Shown here: piece by piece, positions 5,424-7,256 of the stretch
How positions within the stretch are numbered: the first letter of the stretch is position 1
Layout of the letters: every line of letters starts with the position of its first letter
DNA from: Oligoflexia bacterium
Lineage (GTDB): Bacteria > Bdellovibrionota > UBA1018 > CAIMNF01
Assembly: GCA_903858975.1 (NCBI GenBank)
Contig: CAIOKW010000289.1
Location: forward strand, 1 to 7,256
Reading direction: 5' to 3'
DNA length: 7,256 bases
Notes under the pieces: generated by a model
What the model was told of the DNA's origin: nothing
What the model saw: only the letters and a program-made list of their open reading frames with translations
Database searches by the model: none
Program-made: the position numbers and the translations under genes

Positions 5424-6950
5424 ATGAATTCGACTCCTACTAAAAAAGTACTGGTGAAGACCTTTGGCTGCCAAATGAACGTGGCCGACACCGAGAGAAT
5501 GGTCGCCCTGATGGGTGAACGGGGCATGGAACCCACTGAAAATCCAAAGGAAGCCGACCTCATTATCATCAATGGCTGCTCGGTGAGAGAGAAAGCCGTC
5601 CATAAAGCGGTATCTTTCCTGGGCGAGCAACAAATTCTTAAAAAACAAAAAGGTGAAAAAGGACCGATCATCGCGCTGGGTGGATGCGTCGGTCAGCTCG
5701 ATAAGGGCGAAGTGTTCAAACGCGCGCCTTATCTGGATTTCGTATTTGGCCCCGATGCGATTGATCAATTACCAGAGCTGGTTCACAAAGCAGAAGAGGG
5801 GAATCGTCATTTCGTTCAAGTCGAATTCGATAAGACCCTTGCTTATTCGACTCAAACAAAAGTTCACGGCTCTAAAGCTCAAGCCTTTGTAAACATCATG
5901 AAGGGTTGCGATAAGTATTGCACCTATTGCATTGTTCCCTTTACTCGCGGACGTGAAAAATCTCGAACCATTCAGGAAGTTTTGGATGATTTAGCGGGAC
6001 TGGTTGCTAAAGGCGTTCGTGAAGTGACTCTGCTGGGCCAAAACGTAAACTCTTTTGGGAAGGGCAATCCCAACACGAATGGCTATGAGCCAAAAGAGCT
6101 TCATAACCCAATTGGTAAAGTGGGTCCTAGAGCCGGAGAAGAGAATTTTCCACAGCTCTTGTACGCGATCGAAGCCGATCCTCGTCTTGAGAAATTAAAG
6201 CGCATTCGCTTTACTTCGTCACACCCCCTTGATTTTAGTGATGAGCTGATTGCTTGTTACGGCCCGAAAGAAAAGGGAGGCGTGACTCGCTTAGCGAAAC
6301 ACCTTCACTTACCGGTTCAATCAGGCTCAAACCGCATGCTGACGAAGATGGGGCGCCATCACCAGATCGAAAACTACATTGCTCAAATGAAACGCTTAAA
6401 AGAGCTTTGCCCTGAAGTGGGAATGTCGACCGATCTGATCGTGGGCTTTCCGACCGAAAGTGAAGAGGAATATCTGGATACCCGTAAGTTACTCGACGAA
6501 GTTCAATTCGATAACATCTACGCATTTATGTATTCCCCGCGTCCTGGAACTCGCGCATCGAAATTGCCGGATGATGTGCCTAATGATGTGAAGAGTCGCC
6601 GACTGAACGATCTTTTGGCTCATCAACTCACGATTGCGAAGACCACTTATGCTTCACGCGTAGGACAAACGATGGAAGTGCTCGTCGAGGGCCTTGCGAA
6701 GCATCAAAATATGATGAAAGAAGGCGAAAAAGGTCGAGTGTGGACGGGGCGCACGACTTGTAACCGAGTGGTAAACTTTATTGATACCACTGGCCGCAAT
6801 TATTTAGGCCAGCTCCTCATGGTAAAGATCACAGGTTCCACTTCATTATCTCTTTCTGGCGAATTGGTTCATGATTCAGGTTATGCTGAGAGAAATGATG
6901 GATCGGTTCAATACACGAGCTCTTATTCATCATCAGAGGTGGTTCAATGA
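5424..6950 (+). CDS. miaB: tRNA-2-methylthio-N6-dimethylallyladenosine synthase MiaB
   Basis: Radical-SAM methylthiotransferase that converts i6A37 to ms2i6A37 in tRNAs reading UNN codons. The N-terminal domain opens with VLVKTFGCQMNVADTERM. C16, C52 (NGCSVRE) and C88 (GGCVGQ) are the three ligands of the auxiliary 4Fe-4S cluster. The radical-SAM CxxxCxxC is C162, C166, C169 in GCDKYCTYC. Further family motifs are LLGQNVNSFG, HLHLPVQSGSN, STDLIVGFPTE and SPRPGTRA. A TRAM RNA-binding domain spans about 412-483. At 508 residues it is longer than E. coli MiaB (474). By eye it has about 19 extra residues after GQNVNS (in 211-242), about 5 extra near 281-287, and a 25-residue Ser/Tyr-rich tail. 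The NTC of many homologues reads NGC here, with the Cys kept. The start is set by a perfect SD. The stop overlaps the next gene as ATGA. Confidence 0.97.
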   Translation: MNSTPTKKVLVKTFGCQMNVADTERMVALMGERGMEPTENPKEADLIIINGCSVREKAVHKAVSFLGEQQILKKQKGEKGPIIALGGCVGQLDKGEVFKRAPYLDFVFGPDAIDQLPELVHKAEEGNRHFVQVEFDKTLAYSTQTKVHGSKAQAFVNIMKGCDKYCTYCIVPFTRGREKSRTIQEVLDDLAGLVAKGVREVTLLGQNVNSFGKGNPNTNGYEPKELHNPIGKVGPRAGEENFPQLLYAIEADPRLEKLKRIRFTSSHPLDFSDELIACYGPKEKGGVTRLAKHLHLPVQSGSNRMLTKMGRHHQIENYIAQMKRLKELCPEVGMSTDLIVGFPTESEEEYLDTRKLLDEVQFDNIYAFMYSPRPGTRASKLPDDVPNDVKSRRLNDLLAHQLTIAKTTYASRVGQTMEVLVEGLAKHQNMMKEGEKGRVWTGRTTCNRVVNFIDTTGRNYLGQLLMVKITGSTSLSLSGELVHDSGYAERNDGSVQYTSSYSSSEVVQ

Positions 6951-7256
6951 TTCTTCCCCATAAAGGTTTTAACCCTGTAGTCCCTGAAAGTTGTTTTATT
7001 GCACCTTCAGCCGATATTATTGGCGATGTCACGATCGGTGAAGAGAGCTCCGTTTGGTTTCAAGTCGTGATTCGCGGCGATGTAAATTCCATTCGTATTG
7101 GTGCTCGCACCAATATTCAAGATGGTGCGATCCTTCATGTGACCCGAGATAAAATGCCAATGAAGGGTGCTCCACTCACGGTGGGCGATGATGTGACGAT
7201 TGGTCACCGAGTGACCCTTCATGGATGCACGATCAAGAATCGAATTTTGCTCGGAA
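6947..7256 (+). CDS. Gamma-carbonic-anhydrase-family protein, 3' end cut by the window
   Basis: The first 103 codons of a left-handed beta-helix hexapeptide-repeat protein of the gamma-CA/YrdA/PaaY group, open to the window edge. Hexapeptide turns include IGDVTIGEESSVW, IRIGARTNIQDGAIL and LTVGDDVTIG. The three zinc-binding His expected from the archaeal Cam enzyme are H64 (AILHV), H87 (IGHRV) and H92 (TLHGC). The Arg-x-Asp (R43, D45) and Gln-Asp (Q58, D59) of the family are also present. The ATG overlaps the miaB stop (ATGA), with AGAGGTGG just upstream inside miaB, so translational coupling is likely. Family members are metal-binding trimers. Many bacterial ones show little carbonic anhydrase activity and act as thioesterases or have unknown roles, so the activity is not assigned. 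Confidence 0.92.
   Translation, partial: MILPHKGFNPVVPESCFIAPSADIIGDVTIGEESSVWFQVVIRGDVNSIRIGARTNIQDGAILHVTRDKMPMKGAPLTVGDDVTIGHRVTLHGCTIKNRILLG

Noticed and set aside
7007..7222. 71-residue minus-strand ORF near the window end
   Set aside because: It is antisense to the gamma-CA gene, whose zinc ligands and hexapeptide repeats are unmistakable on the plus strand.

Overview
The window looks like one edge of a draft bacterial contig. The first 67 bases are not genomic: they are an Illumina P7/TruSeq adapter with an 8-base i7 index, left at the contig end. Real sequence starts near base 68. It has mid-range base composition, is gene-dense, and carries ordinary bacterial housekeeping genes. The mix of MutS, MiaB and a gamma-carbonic-anhydrase-like protein with a secreted trypsin-like protease and an M14 metallopeptidase would fit a predatory or proteolytic lineage such as Bdellovibrionota. 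That placement is an inference from gene content, not something the sequence proves.

Layout: (1) 1-67 adapter; (2) 68-297 a possible 3' tail of a truncated gene and a short non-coding leader; (3) 298-768 (+) free methionine-(R)-sulfoxide reductase (msrC-type GAF protein); (4) a leftward block, mutS (5239-2609), then a signal-peptide-bearing S1 serine protease (2548-1811), then an M14 zinc carboxypeptidase-like protein (1790-765). The spacings are short, so this is probably one transcription unit. Its last gene meets msrC tail to tail, and the two stop codons share a CTAG palindrome; (5) 5240-5423 a divergent intergenic region between mutS and miaB, with a G-quadruplex-type motif and a short palindrome; (6) a rightward block, miaB (5424-6950) followed by an ATGA-coupled gamma-carbonic-anhydrase-family gene that runs off the window at 7256.

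The genes do not form one pathway. MutS repairs replication mismatches, MiaB thiomethylates tRNA position 37, and MsrC reduces oxidised free methionine; the two peptidases have unknown substrates. I see no phage, transposon, CRISPR, tRNA or rRNA, and no convincing novel system. The items most worth a second look are the adapter artefact, an inverted repeat whose 3' arm ends exactly in the likely protease start codon, a substitution in the M14 substrate-binding motif, the coupling of two peptidases to mutS, and the G-rich motif upstream of mutS.
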